A stretch of DNA of 47,580 nt from Arenibacter sp. 6A1 (GTDB lineage: Bacteria > Bacteroidota > Bacteroidia > Flavobacteriales > Flavobacteriaceae): positions 1-47,580 of the forward strand of contig NZ_JAAXCQ010000025.1 in NCBI RefSeq assembly GCF_012272855.1, written 5' to 3'. Shown piece after piece: positions 41,219 through 47,580 of this stretch. Positions within the stretch are counted from its first letter, which is position 1. Every line of letters begins with the position of its first letter. The position numbers were made by a program, and so were the translations under genes. The notes beneath the pieces were generated by a model. It did no database searches. It saw only the letters and a list, made by a program, of their open reading frames with translations, and had not been told where the DNA came from.

Positions 41219-41585
41219 GAAGAATTAATATGCCTTGCAAGACGTGGTTCGTGGGACGGATACCACGTAATTACGGAGACCTCCCCAAGTAAGATCATCT
41301 TCTTTCCCTCGATTACTGTCAGATCTACTGCTTCGGCATTCACTTAAAAGTGTTTCGGACTTCACAATAATGTGCCTGCTCATTCATCCTCATAGCCTCA
41401 TATCTGGTTCCTGTTCGTCAGTACCGAGTTTTGTAGTCTCGCTTCCTTCAGATGTAACCTCGCAATTCCCACCCTTGCGACTTACTAATGGTTCAAGGCG
41501 TTACCCCTGCCCATAAGGGACTTGCACCCTCTAGATTAATCATCTACTTTGCAGTAAATAAAAGATGCCCATGCTGGGCACACAC
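41219..41585 (-). mobile_element. Group II intron, 5' portion (domain I), truncated
   Basis: Read on the minus strand it begins GTGTGTGCCCAGCATGGGC at 41585, a typical 5' boundary. Conserved stretches follow in order: GAGGGTGCAAGTCCCTT, GAAGGAAGCGAGACTAC, CTGACGAACAGGAACCAGAT, ATGAGCAGGCAC and GGGGAGGTCTC (near 41286), then a hairpin ACGTGGT...ACCACGT. The reverse-transcriptase gene and catalytic domain V do not follow, so it cannot splice or move by itself. Confidence 0.8.
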
Positions 41586-41787
41586 AGAACCTATGAAGTA
41601 ATGCGGGGTTTGGTGTTCAATTCAAAGTTTTGTCTATATTTATGAAGGCGCAAAATATTTCCGATTTTGCTTTTAGAACAATAAGAAAAAAGAAACCGCA
41701 AAGCTTTTGCTAAGTGTGAGTAGAAAAGGCAATTGTAGGCCCACTCCCGCACTACTCATAGCTAGGAAGTTGTAAAAAATTATAAAA
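41586..41787 (+). promoter_or_regulatory. Upstream region of the deaminase gene; possible small-RNA locus
   Basis: 202 bp between the intron relic and the deaminase gene. It contains a stem TGAGTAG (41717) / CTACTCA (41752) enclosing a GC-richer loop, unlike the very AT-rich gene that follows. AvcD-type deaminases are held inactive by a small RNA made from just upstream, so this is where such an RNA would be. No direct evidence for transcription. Confidence 0.3.
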
Positions 41788-43569
41788 ATGAAAGAAGGAA
41801 TTGAAAAATTATATGAAAATCGTAATGAATTTTTATTACTTGGATTAACTGGTAGAACAGGATCTGGTTGTTCAACGGTATCAAAGCAACTTTCCTATGA
41901 TATTGAAAATTTTAACATTCCTCCTTTTAATTCTTTTGACTTCTCAAAAAATAAAAATGAAGGAAGAAAATATAAAATAACTTCAAACTTTACTAAAAAT
42001 AATTGGAATAAATTTTATACAATAAGAATTAAAGATATTATAACTGCTTTTATCTTAGAGAATACATATCTCGAATTTTGTGAATATCTTAAAAGTATTA
42101 TTATAGATGTAGACATAATAACTAATCTAAAACCTCTTAAAAAAGAATATAATTTACTTCATAAAACACGAATTGAATTACTAGAAGAAGAAGAGCCTAA
42201 AAATAAAACAGAAAAACAACAAAAAGCATATAAATTTCATTTTGAACAATTACATGATTTTACTGAAAAACTTAAATCAACACTATCTAAATTAGATAAT
42301 TCTTATACAGGTGTATACCAAAAAATAGGAAATAATATTAGAACATGTGGTAAGGCATTTTCAAATGATTGTAATATAGATTTTGAAAACACTAATTCAT
42401 TAGTTAAAAAAGCAAACAAGCTAATAAAACTTATTAGAAAAATTTCTGAGACACATGGTAGGAAAGCTTTTATAGTTATTGATGCTTTAAGGAATCCTTT
42501 TGAGATTTCATACTTAAAAGAAAGGTATTCTGCATTTTACTTACTTTCAATTAATACTAAAGACTCTGAAAGAATTAAGAGATTACAAAAAGACAATTAT
42601 ACAAAAGAGCAAATTACTAATCTTGACAAACAAGAATACCCTGATAAACTTACAGGTAATGATTTGTATATATCTCAAAATATTCAAAAATGCATTGAAT
42701 TAGCTGATATTCATATTTACAATTCTAGTACTAATAATGAAAACTTTGTTACATTAAAAAAACAAATAATACAATACTATTCTTTGCTTTTGAAACCAGG
42801 AATTATACCTCCAAAAGCAATTGAAAGAGTAATGCAACTTGCATATACAGCTAAACTAAATTCTGGATGTCTTTCACGACAAGTTGGAGCAGCAGTAACA
42901 GATAAAGATTTTTCAATTAAATCAATTGGTTGGAATAATAGTCCACAAGGTCAAGTACCATGCATACTAAGAAATTCACAAGATGTAATAGAATCTGCCG
43001 ATAATGATGCTTACAGTGAATATGAAAGAACTGATTCAGAATTCAGAAATTACTTTAAAGAAACATACAATACAAAAAAAATAAAAGACCTTAACTCTTG
43101 TGGTCATAATACTTCATATTGCTTTAAAGAAATACAAAATAATTTAGATAATGAAAAAAATCAAGTTCATACAAGATCTCTTCATGCTGAAGAAAATGCT
43201 TTTTTGCAATTAACTAAATATGGTAGCCAAGGTGTCAACAATGGTATCCTTTTTACAACAGCAAGTCCCTGCGAACTTTGCTCAAAGAAAGCATATCAAT
43301 TAGGTATTAGAGAAATATATTATATAGACCCATATCCAGGAATTGCTACTAATCATATTTTAAAAGGAGGAGACAGTAATCCTAATTTAATATTATTTAC
43401 AGGTGTAATAGGTCAAGCTTATTTTAAACTTTATAATCCTCTTTTACCTTACAAAGACGAAATAAAGCAAAGGGTTGGTTTAAAATTTAAAAAGAAAAGT
43501 TCTGAATTAGATGAAGCCAAAAAGAAAATCAACAAATTAGAAGAAAGAATAAAAGAGCTTGAAAAATAA
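41788..43569 (+). CDS. P-loop/dCMP-deaminase fusion, anti-phage AvcD/DcdV-like
   Basis: 593 residues. The N-terminal half is a nucleotide-kinase-like P-loop domain with GLTGRTGSGCSTV near residue 19 and FIVIDALRNPFEISYLKERY near 228. The C-terminal half (about 350-550) is a zinc-dependent cytidine/dCMP deaminase: CLSRQVGAAVTD, catalytic LHAEENAFLQL and zinc ligands SPCELCSKKAY. A lysine/glutamate coiled coil ends the protein. Known AvcD/DcdV proteins with this architecture deplete dCTP/dCMP during phage infection. The gene is far more AT-rich than its neighbours, a sign of transfer. Confidence 0.85.
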   Translation: MKEGIEKLYENRNEFLLLGLTGRTGSGCSTVSKQLSYDIENFNIPPFNSFDFSKNKNEGRKYKITSNFTKNNWNKFYTIRIKDIITAFILENTYLEFCEYLKSIIIDVDIITNLKPLKKEYNLLHKTRIELLEEEEPKNKTEKQQKAYKFHFEQLHDFTEKLKSTLSKLDNSYTGVYQKIGNNIRTCGKAFSNDCNIDFENTNSLVKKANKLIKLIRKISETHGRKAFIVIDALRNPFEISYLKERYSAFYLLSINTKDSERIKRLQKDNYTKEQITNLDKQEYPDKLTGNDLYISQNIQKCIELADIHIYNSSTNNENFVTLKKQIIQYYSLLLKPGIIPPKAIERVMQLAYTAKLNSGCLSRQVGAAVTDKDFSIKSIGWNNSPQGQVPCILRNSQDVIESADNDAYSEYERTDSEFRNYFKETYNTKKIKDLNSCGHNTSYCFKEIQNNLDNEKNQVHTRSLHAEENAFLQLTKYGSQGVNNGILFTTASPCELCSKKAYQLGIREIYYIDPYPGIATNHILKGGDSNPNLILFTGVIGQAYFKLYNPLLPYKDEIKQRVGLKFKKKSSELDEAKKKINKLEERIKELEK

Positions 43570-43579
43570 ACTTTTTACA

Positions 43580-43616
43580 GTCGAGTAGGTAAAGGGGAGT
43601 CTCACCCCTTAACCTT
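43580..43616 (-). mobile_element. Domain VI-like hairpin of a group II intron relic (or terminator of the deaminase gene)
   Basis: Minus strand: GGTTAAGGGG-TGAGACT-CCCCTTTACC followed by TACTCGAC. This matches the 3'-terminal domain VI hairpin of Bacteroidota group II introns. Domain V should lie just upstream on that strand but is absent. The stem (9 of 10 paired) would also form on the plus strand 18 bp after the deaminase stop and could end its transcript, although no T run follows. Confidence 0.5.
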
Positions 43617-43700
43617 CTATGTTGTAATCCAAAGGGACTATTAATTCACTAAAAGCTATTTTTATTAAATTAATTACGGCCAATTCACTTCAAGGCTTAA

Positions 43701-44807
43701 TCAATTTTTTAAATTTAGCTCATAATGCACTCCGCGTCCAGCCCCCATTGGGAGTAAACATTGTTTTTCAACCAGTTCCTGTAAATCTCGGGTAGCAGTT
43801 GCCTTGGAAGTTTTAGCTATGGACATATATTTCTTAGCCGTCATTCCCCCTTTAAATCCTTCGATGCCAAAGGCAAGCATTTTCATAATTACCTTTAATT
43901 GACGATCGTTTAATCTCGATTTATATTTATCTAGAAACTTGGCCTTTTCCAGAGTAAACCTTATAAGGGTCTTGGCCTGTTTTTGGGCATTCAAAATAGC
44001 TTGAGAAAAATAACAGATCCACTCAGTAATATCCAATGTTCTTTGGGCTTGTTTAAGCGCATCGTAATAGGCCATTTTATCTTTCTCTATTGAGGTGGAG
44101 ATACTCAAAATCAGTGGTCTCCCTAATGATTCCGAAAGACATTTTTCTGCTATGGCACGACCTATGCGACCATTTCCGTCTTCAAAAGGGTGTATAGATT
44201 CAAAGTACAAATGGGCAATAGCTGTTTTGATCAAGCTCTCTTTGATGTTCTTGGAGTCTACACTATATGCGTTGTACCAATTGACAAAGTCAACCATTTC
44301 TTTTTTAAGTATATCTGATGGGGGAGCTTCGTAATGAACAACCTCCCTACCAATACTACCCGAAATAATAACCATAGGATCCGTTCCAGTTCTATACGTT
44401 CCTACTTTTATAGTACGAGCGTTTGAAAATAAAATCTGGTGCCAGTTTATAATTAGGCTTTCTGATAACTTCGTTGCATAATTTTCACGAACTTCAACCA
44501 TCAGTTCAGCAATACCTTTCGCCTTAATATCTCTGACGTTGGATGATATAGCATGAAACCCCAAACGGTTTTGGATGGAGGACATCACATCTTGCCGACT
44601 ATGATACTCCCCCTCTATCTCCGAAGTTTTTATGGCTTCATTGATCATAAATTGAAGAATGGCTTCTTGTTGTTCTTCTTTGGTTAAACCATCAATCAAA
44701 CCTTTAACTTCACCAGTTTCCATAGCAAATTCTAAAACGAGTTCATCAATTATTGATGCATCATATGTGAAATTAGGCCAGTTTTTATGTTGCCAATTGT
44801 ATTGCAT
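43701..44807 (-). CDS. Fic-family protein with DUF4172 N-terminus
   Basis: 368 residues. N-terminal DUF4172 begins YNWQHKNWPNFTYD. The Fic core carries the complete motif HPFEDGNGRIGRAI near residue 195, so AMP or another nucleotide moiety transfer to target proteins is possible. An upstream IEGEYHSRQDVMSS resembles an inhibitory-helix region. The C-terminal 70 residues form a winged helix (MSIAKTSKATATRDLQELVE), suggesting DNA binding and autoregulation. A three-copy operator-like motif lies directly upstream. Confidence 0.92.
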   Translation of the reverse strand: MQYNWQHKNWPNFTYDASIIDELVLEFAMETGEVKGLIDGLTKEEQQEAILQFMINEAIKTSEIEGEYHSRQDVMSSIQNRLGFHAISSNVRDIKAKGIAELMVEVRENYATKLSESLIINWHQILFSNARTIKVGTYRTGTDPMVIISGSIGREVVHYEAPPSDILKKEMVDFVNWYNAYSVDSKNIKESLIKTAIAHLYFESIHPFEDGNGRIGRAIAEKCLSESLGRPLILSISTSIEKDKMAYYDALKQAQRTLDITEWICYFSQAILNAQKQAKTLIRFTLEKAKFLDKYKSRLNDRQLKVIMKMLAFGIEGFKGGMTAKKYMSIAKTSKATATRDLQELVEKQCLLPMGAGRGVHYELNLKN

Positions 44808-44824
44808 GAGCCAATTTAAAGTTG

Positions 44825-44880
44825 TTATCGGCTCAAATATAGAAAAAATATGAGCCGATTAATGTTGTTAATCGGCTCAT
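44825..44880. promoter_or_regulatory. Operator-like array upstream of the fic gene
   Basis: Three copies of the core ATCGGCTCA in alternating orientation: TTATCGGCTCA at 44825-44835, then a perfect inverted repeat ATGAGCCGATTAA-TGTTG-TTAATCGGCTCAT at 44850-44880. The array begins 18 bp upstream of the fic start codon, so binding would block the promoter. The Fic protein's C-terminal winged helix is the likely ligand. Confidence 0.6.
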
Positions 44881-44922
44881 AAGGTTATATCCTGTGTTTT
44901 TATCGCTGAAATATCCTGTAAT

Positions 44923-44953
44923 TAACCCTATAAATAACCCTATAAATAACCCT
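44923..44953. repeat. Short tandem repeat, 12-bp unit TAACCCTATAAA
   Basis: Two exact units and seven bases of a third. It lies between the fic operator array and the decayed ATPase gene. It may be replication slippage or a binding-site cluster. Confidence 0.6.
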
Positions 44954-44975
44954 GTTGGTGACATGAAAATTGAAC

Positions 44976-45296
44976 CTAGTTATTCCCGATAACCAAACAA
45001 TTAGGCGCGGTTTAGACAACTGCTGTATTTATATTTGTCAATTAGTTGACTTTCATTCTACTTTTAATCTGACTGAACAGTCTATGGATGAGACGGAAGT
45101 TACCGTTCGTAATTCTGGCAACTTCCTCATTATCCGTAAAATTCTTTTTGTCCAGCTCCAACCCCAAACTGCCCCAATGATGCTCCAGAATAAACAACAC
45201 TTCCTCCTTCCCGTTTGGACGATACTCGTGGGCAAAACCTATCCTCGAATATAATTGTGAGTACCTGGCTTTTATAGGAGTGTCCATTGATTTCAA
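44976..45296 (-). pseudogene. Decayed TniB/IstB-like AAA ATPase, C-terminal fragment
   Basis: The open part (45296 to 45042) reads RYSQLYSRIGFAHEYRP, EVLFILEHHWGSLGLEL and ARITNGNFRLIHRLFSQI, the C-terminal part of an AAA ATPase used by transposition or plasmid systems. Walker motifs and the N-terminal two thirds are missing. After TAA at 45042 the same frame continues LTNINTAVV, a second TAA, then CLVIGNN and TAG at 44976-44978. Two internal stops and the truncation mark it as a relic. Confidence 0.75.
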
Positions 45297-45767
45297 ATAC
45301 AGAACAAAATTTACCGTACAAAAACTATTTCCGTAAAATTAATATTCGAAATTTAAAAGATTACCCTTTAATTTAAAAGGGTCGAACCAATGGAGCTTGG
45401 GCTACTTCTTACAAATCCTCCTCGTTTAACACCAATAATAAGTCAACATTCAACTGGCCATTCGTATGTTCTTTATTAGTTCCGAAATAAGGTCAATTAC
45501 CGGAACTATTAAAAAGAATGACAAATGGAACTGAAAACGGAAAATTTCAATATGAGATCAACAAGTTCTTTAAAACGGCCGTTTTATGGGAATGAAAAGA
45601 CCTACTTGAGAAGTTGAAGGAGAAAAACAAAGTTTTGCACTTTACAAATTTCTGAACATGAATTCATGTTGATTAAATTACAATATCCTAATAAGAAAAT
45701 ATAAAATTCGCTATGTTCGCATAATCACGAGATGTTAAGTTAATTAGAACCAAATGACGGCTACAAT
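45297..45767. other. Non-coding gap with palindromes before the S41 peptidase gene
   Basis: It contains perfect palindromes TAAAACGGCCGTTTTA (45571-45586) and AACATGAATTCATGTT (45655-45670). A frame with one internal stop (EINKFFKTAVLWE, stop, KDLLEKLKEKNKVLHFTNF) may be a remnant of an unidentified gene. The peptidase promoter must lie in the last 100 bp. Confidence 0.4.
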
Positions 45768-47426
45768 ATGAAACAACCATTTCTTATCTTATTCACCCTA
45801 GTTTTCGGGTTTAATATAATCTACTCTCAAAAGAAGTTGACCGAAAATGAAAAACTTTTTGCAACAGCTAAGGTGTGGGGGTTTCTGAAATATTATCATC
45901 CAAGTGTCTCAGAAGGAAACTTTGATTGGGATAATGAATTGTTTAAAATTCTACCGAAGGTTAAGGAATCAACAAATGCTGAACAGTTGTCCGAAATTTA
46001 TATTAATTGGATAGAAAGCTTGGGCGAAGTAGAAACATGTAAAAAATGTTCTAGAGAAAATAAATCTTTGCTATTCGAGAACAATTTTGATTTAGGTTGG
46101 ATTGATGGTAATCTTCTAATTTCTGACAAACTATCTCAGAAACTAAAATTTATTGAACAAAATAGGCACTTAGGAGAAAAACATTACATAACTTATAGCA
46201 ACACTGGTAGTATTAAAGTTATAAATGAGATTGACTACGCAGACTTTGACTGGAATAATAAAAATTTAAGGATACTTACATTGTTTCGATACTGGAATAT
46301 TGTAGAGTATTTTTTCCCGTACAAATATCAGATGGATTCGCCATGGAATGAAGTTTTATACAAAATGATCCCAAAATTTTTGAATCCCAGATCAGCAGTA
46401 GATTTTCATCTAGCACTAATGGAATTGGTTGCTCATCTTGATGATGGTCATGCAAATATTTCGACAGATTTAATTATGTCGTTTTTTGGAGACTATTGGA
46501 TGCCACAAAAGATAGAATTAGTAGAAGATAAAGCTGTAGTAACTGAATATTACAATGAGAAATTGGCCAAACCTTTTGATTTAAGAATTGGAGATGTAAT
46601 TACTAAACTAGACAATAAAACTTTAGACGAGTTATTACTAGAAAAGGAAAAATACATTAGTGGGTCAAACATTTCAAAAAAGAAACAAAAGGCATCCTAT
46701 ACTATTTTTAGAGGCTCAAACGATTCTGTTAGAGTAGAGTATATCCGTGAAGGGAAAAGACTCAATACAATGATTAAGCGGTTTCCGTTAGATAATTTAA
46801 ATTATAACTGGGCGGAGGAAAGAAAGGGAATAAAAGAAACATATAAAATTTTTGATGGAAATATTGGCTATGTCAATCTGGGAAGGCTTACGATAAAAGA
46901 AGTCCCAAAAGTGATGAAAGCTTTAGAAAGTATGAAAGCTATTATTTTCGACATTAGAAACTATCCCCAAGCGACTCTATTCTCCATATCGAATTATATA
47001 ACGAGTAATAAGAGTGATTTTTATAAACTTTTATTACCCAATTTAGATTACCCAGGTCAATTTATCTGGGGGCATACTGGGAAGGCGGGAAATAATAAAT
47101 TGAAATATACAGGTACAGTGGTTCTTTTGGTTAGTGAAAAAACCCAAAGCCATGCTGAATTTACAACCATGTGCTTACAAACTGGCGATAATGTTACTAC
47201 AATCGGAAGTCAGACAGCTGGAGCTGATGGAAATATAAGTAGATTTGATACAGTGGGTGGATTCAAAACTCAAATGAGCGGCCTTGGAATTTTTTATCCG
47301 GATGGAACAGAAACACAAAGAGTAGGAATTAGGATTGATATTGAGGTAAAGCCAACCATCGATGGAATTAAACAAGGACGTGACGAAGTGTTGGAAAAGG
47401 CAATGGAGTTCATTAAGCAGAATTAA
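45768..47426 (+). CDS. Secreted S41-family (C-terminal-processing type) peptidase
   Basis: 552 residues. Signal peptide LILFTLVFGFNIIYSQ, then the Bacteroidota S41 N-terminal region (KVWGFLKYYHPSVSEGNFDW), a helical and PDZ-like part (LRIGDVITKLDNKTLDELL), and the catalytic core: IGYVNLGRL, AIIFDIRNYP, then TQSHAEFTTM holding the catalytic Ser and IGSQTAGADGN. The conserved motifs look complete. The gene stands alone, transcribed towards the IS at the window end. Substrate unknown. Confidence 0.88.
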   Translation: MKQPFLILFTLVFGFNIIYSQKKLTENEKLFATAKVWGFLKYYHPSVSEGNFDWDNELFKILPKVKESTNAEQLSEIYINWIESLGEVETCKKCSRENKSLLFENNFDLGWIDGNLLISDKLSQKLKFIEQNRHLGEKHYITYSNTGSIKVINEIDYADFDWNNKNLRILTLFRYWNIVEYFFPYKYQMDSPWNEVLYKMIPKFLNPRSAVDFHLALMELVAHLDDGHANISTDLIMSFFGDYWMPQKIELVEDKAVVTEYYNEKLAKPFDLRIGDVITKLDNKTLDELLLEKEKYISGSNISKKKQKASYTIFRGSNDSVRVEYIREGKRLNTMIKRFPLDNLNYNWAEERKGIKETYKIFDGNIGYVNLGRLTIKEVPKVMKALESMKAIIFDIRNYPQATLFSISNYITSNKSDFYKLLLPNLDYPGQFIWGHTGKAGNNKLKYTGTVVLLVSEKTQSHAEFTTMCLQTGDNVTTIGSQTAGADGNISRFDTVGGFKTQMSGLGIFYPDGTETQRVGIRIDIEVKPTIDGIKQGRDEVLEKAMEFIKQN

Positions 47427-47473
47427 GTATATGTTTTAGGAGGGTGTATTTTCTGTACCCACTCGGATAAATC

Positions 47474-47580
47474 GACACTATCCCGTAAACTGTGTAAGTT
47501 TAAAATAACAGGGGTTGGACTTTTATCTAAAGTCTGACCCTTTTTTCATAGATCGTCAGGAACTGATTTAGGATGATTCC
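47474..47580 (-). mobile_element. IS256-family insertion sequence, 3' (left) end, truncated by window end
   Basis: A terminal inverted repeat begins about 47474 (ACTATCCCGTAAACTGTGTA). After a 25-base spacer the minus strand encodes the C-terminus of the transposase. From 47499 on it matches 134-215 with one mismatch. The IS continues beyond the window. Confidence 0.85.
47527..47580 (-). CDS. IS256-family transposase, C-terminal 17 residues (partial)
   Basis: The minus strand reads GIILNQFLTIYEKRVRL followed by TAG at 47529-47527. This is the usual C-terminus of the transposase type whose N-terminus is seen at 1-45. The catalytic part lies outside the window. Confidence 0.75.
   Translation of the reverse strand, partial: GIILNQFLTIYEKRVRL

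Noticed and set aside
43588..43614. Simple intrinsic terminator for the deaminase gene
   Set aside because: The stem is strong but is not followed by a T run, and the loop and tail agree better with a domain-VI relic; terminator activity remains possible as a secondary role.
44923..44953. Possible CRISPR-like or iteron array
   Set aside because: Units of 12 bp repeat directly without spacers and only 2.6 times, so it is neither a CRISPR array nor a convincing replication origin.

Overview
The window comes from a member of the Bacteroidota, most likely a marine Flavobacteriaceae. The evidence is low G+C, few Shine-Dalgarno sites, the Bacteroidetes-type Tra conjugation set (TraE-F-G-I-J-K-M-N), a BfmA/BtgA plus DUF5712-type mobilisation pair, RteC, a CusA-TolC fusion, and TPR-AraC regulators. 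No integrase, tRNA, rRNA or CRISPR array was found. The sequence starts inside one IS256-family copy and ends inside another.

Layout. (1) 1-215: the 5' end of an IS256-type IS, abutting a 3' remnant of a second copy. (2) 0.6-1.1 kb: a small HTH gene and a stub that may be a VapE/primase remnant. (3) 1.0-8.8 kb: a conjugation block with a peptidoglycan amidase divergent from the mating-pair operon traE-traN. (4) 9.0-22.1 kb: a cargo island with a metal-efflux operon (small periplasmic His/Cys protein, CusA-TolC fusion, CusB lipoprotein, PII-like protein, Fur-family regulator, DUF3703 protein, Zn/Cd-type P-type ATPase), a lipoprotein, a yefM/yoeB pair whose toxin is frameshifted, and a YozE-SAM protein. 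This island is bracketed by two direct copies of the 3' end of a phospholipase-D-like gene. (5) 22.1-31.9 kb, all on the minus strand: PLD protein, VirD4-type coupling ATPase, relaxase, BfmA-like protein, a candidate oriT, DUF6876 protein, SSB, a highly structured non-coding tract, an EEP-family nuclease-like protein, a DnaC-like ATPase, a replication-type protein, an excisionase-like HTH protein, and RteC. Regions 3 and 5 together are the backbone of an integrative conjugative element, and region 4 is its cargo.

(6) 32.3-39.9 kb, minus strand: a compact peptide-export cassette. It encodes a C39-peptidase ABC transporter, an HlyD-type adaptor, a membrane-spanning TPR-AraC regulator, a 43-codon double-glycine precursor peptide too short for routine gene calling, and a prolyl-oligopeptidase lipoprotein translationally coupled to the peptide (TAATG). 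I read it as a candidate secreted-peptide (signal or bacteriocin) system with its own sensor and protease, and it is the most interesting locus here. (7) 40.4-43.6 kb: relics of group II intron(s) surrounding a very AT-rich gene for a P-loop plus dCMP-deaminase fusion that resembles anti-phage deaminases of the AvcD/DcdV type. (8) 43.7-47.4 kb: a Fic protein with an inverted-repeat operator, a decayed TniB-like ATPase pseudogene, and an S41 peptidase. (9) 47.47 kb to the end: the 3' end of an IS256-type element.

All calls were made by reading the sequence. Family names come from motif recognition and were not checked by database search.
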